33,983 bases of DNA. It comes from an uncultured Bacilli bacterium (GTDB lineage: Bacteria; Bacillota_I; Bacilli_A; RF39; UBA660). Positions within the stretch are counted from its first letter, which is position 1. Each line of letters opens with the position of its first letter. Shown piece by piece: positions 33,834 through 33,983 of this stretch. A model generated the notes under the pieces. The model had not been told where the DNA came from. It saw only the letters and a list, made by a program, of their open reading frames with translations, and did not search any database. The position numbers and the translations under genes are program-made. The stretch spans positions 1-33,983 of the forward strand of contig CATOJL010000002.1 in NCBI GenBank assembly GCA_951800155.1, in the 5' to 3' direction.

Positions 33834-33867
33834 AAGGGGATTATAGTACAACAGATTCCCCTTTTTT
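33834..33867 (+). terminator. Intrinsic terminator after secreted-protein gene 2
   Basis: It has the same AAGGGGA/TCCCCTT stem as copy 1 with the extra T beside the stem, followed by a T run. Confidence 0.75.
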
Positions 33868-33972
33868 ACAAGTCTTTGTCTTACCTAGTTTATTTGTGAT
33901 AGCTTATTTAAAGGGATTTAGTGAGTTATCCTAAGTAAATTAAAAGAATGTATAGAATAGGGAAGTGTGCTT

Positions 33973-33983
33973 ATGATAGAGTT
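33973..33983 (+). CDS. Start of a second ABC transporter of the module (partial)
   Basis: The final 11 bases repeat the ribosome-binding-site context and the first codons (Met-Ile-Glu) of the transporter at 30637. The rest lies outside the window, so only its existence is inferred. Confidence 0.65.

Larger units (their letters stand above)
33815..33983 (+). repeat. Downstream repeat, copy 2 (runs off the right edge)
   Basis: This matches 30480-30647 except for one extra T, up to the last base of the window, so the true repeat is likely to continue into the second transporter gene. Confidence 0.95.

Noticed and set aside
1..33983. CRISPR arrays, tRNA or rRNA genes, insertion sequences
   Set aside because: No regular short repeats with spacers, no cloverleaf or rRNA signature, and no transposase frame or terminal inverted repeats were seen; the only repeats are the duplicated module and short palindromes.

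Overview
The window is a low-GC stretch (about one third G+C by eye) centred on the chromosomal replication origin of a member of the Bacillota, class Bacilli. Gene order follows the Bacillus subtilis origin closely: noc-rsmG-mnmG-mnmE-jag-yidC-rnpA-rpmH on the minus strand, the oriC spacer, then dnaA-dnaN-recF-gyrB-gyrA-(SRP RNA)-tadA-dnaX-yaaK-recR-bofA-holB-ricT-yabB-rsmI-pth-mfd on the plus strand. All genes point away from the spacer beside dnaA, as expected for leading-strand genes on two diverging replication forks. TGA acts as a stop codon (rnpA, the HD-domain gene), so the code is standard and not the Mycoplasma code. BofA and a ComK-like regulator suggest a lineage descended from sporulating, competent Bacilli. 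I cannot name the genus; an uncultured gut Bacilli/Erysipelotrichia-type organism would fit.

Region by region. 1-8906 is the left replichore: Noc (with an unusually long disordered linker), the tRNA-modification genes mnmG and mnmE, rsmG, an HD-domain protein, and the rpmH-rnpA-yidC-jag operon behind a consensus promoter. 8907-9279 plus 10646-10785 form a two-part origin flanking dnaA. It has no canonical DnaA boxes but many copies of a related 9-mer, TTTTNRACA. 10786-14346 holds dnaN and recF; between them a type IV prepilin-like gene and a comK-like gene occupy the place where many Bacilli carry the S4-domain gene yaaA. 14336-18828 is gyrBA, followed by a perfect parS inside a 34-bp palindrome and the SRP RNA. 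19266-29870 is a dense run of replication, repair and translation genes, with a second parS in tadA and a near-perfect Noc-binding site in rsmI.

29885 to the right edge differs in character. It is a tandem array with a period of about 3.34 kb; each unit is a conserved promoter/leader, a small Sec-secreted protein, a terminator, and a MacB-type ABC transporter. Two secreted genes and one whole transporter are present, and the second transporter starts 11 bases before the window ends. The two secreted proteins share an identical 24-residue signal peptide and nearly identical flanking DNA, but their mature parts are only about half identical. This is the best candidate for an undescribed system, possibly a secreted effector or bacteriocin-like protein with a dedicated transporter.

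The genes work together as the origin-proximal housekeeping set: initiation (DnaA, DnaN), clamp loading (DnaX, HolB), topology (GyrAB), repair (RecF, RecR, Mfd), chromosome organisation (Noc, parS, YaaK) and translation/protein export (RpmH, RnpA, YidC, SRP RNA, Pth, RsmG, RsmI, MnmEG, TadA).
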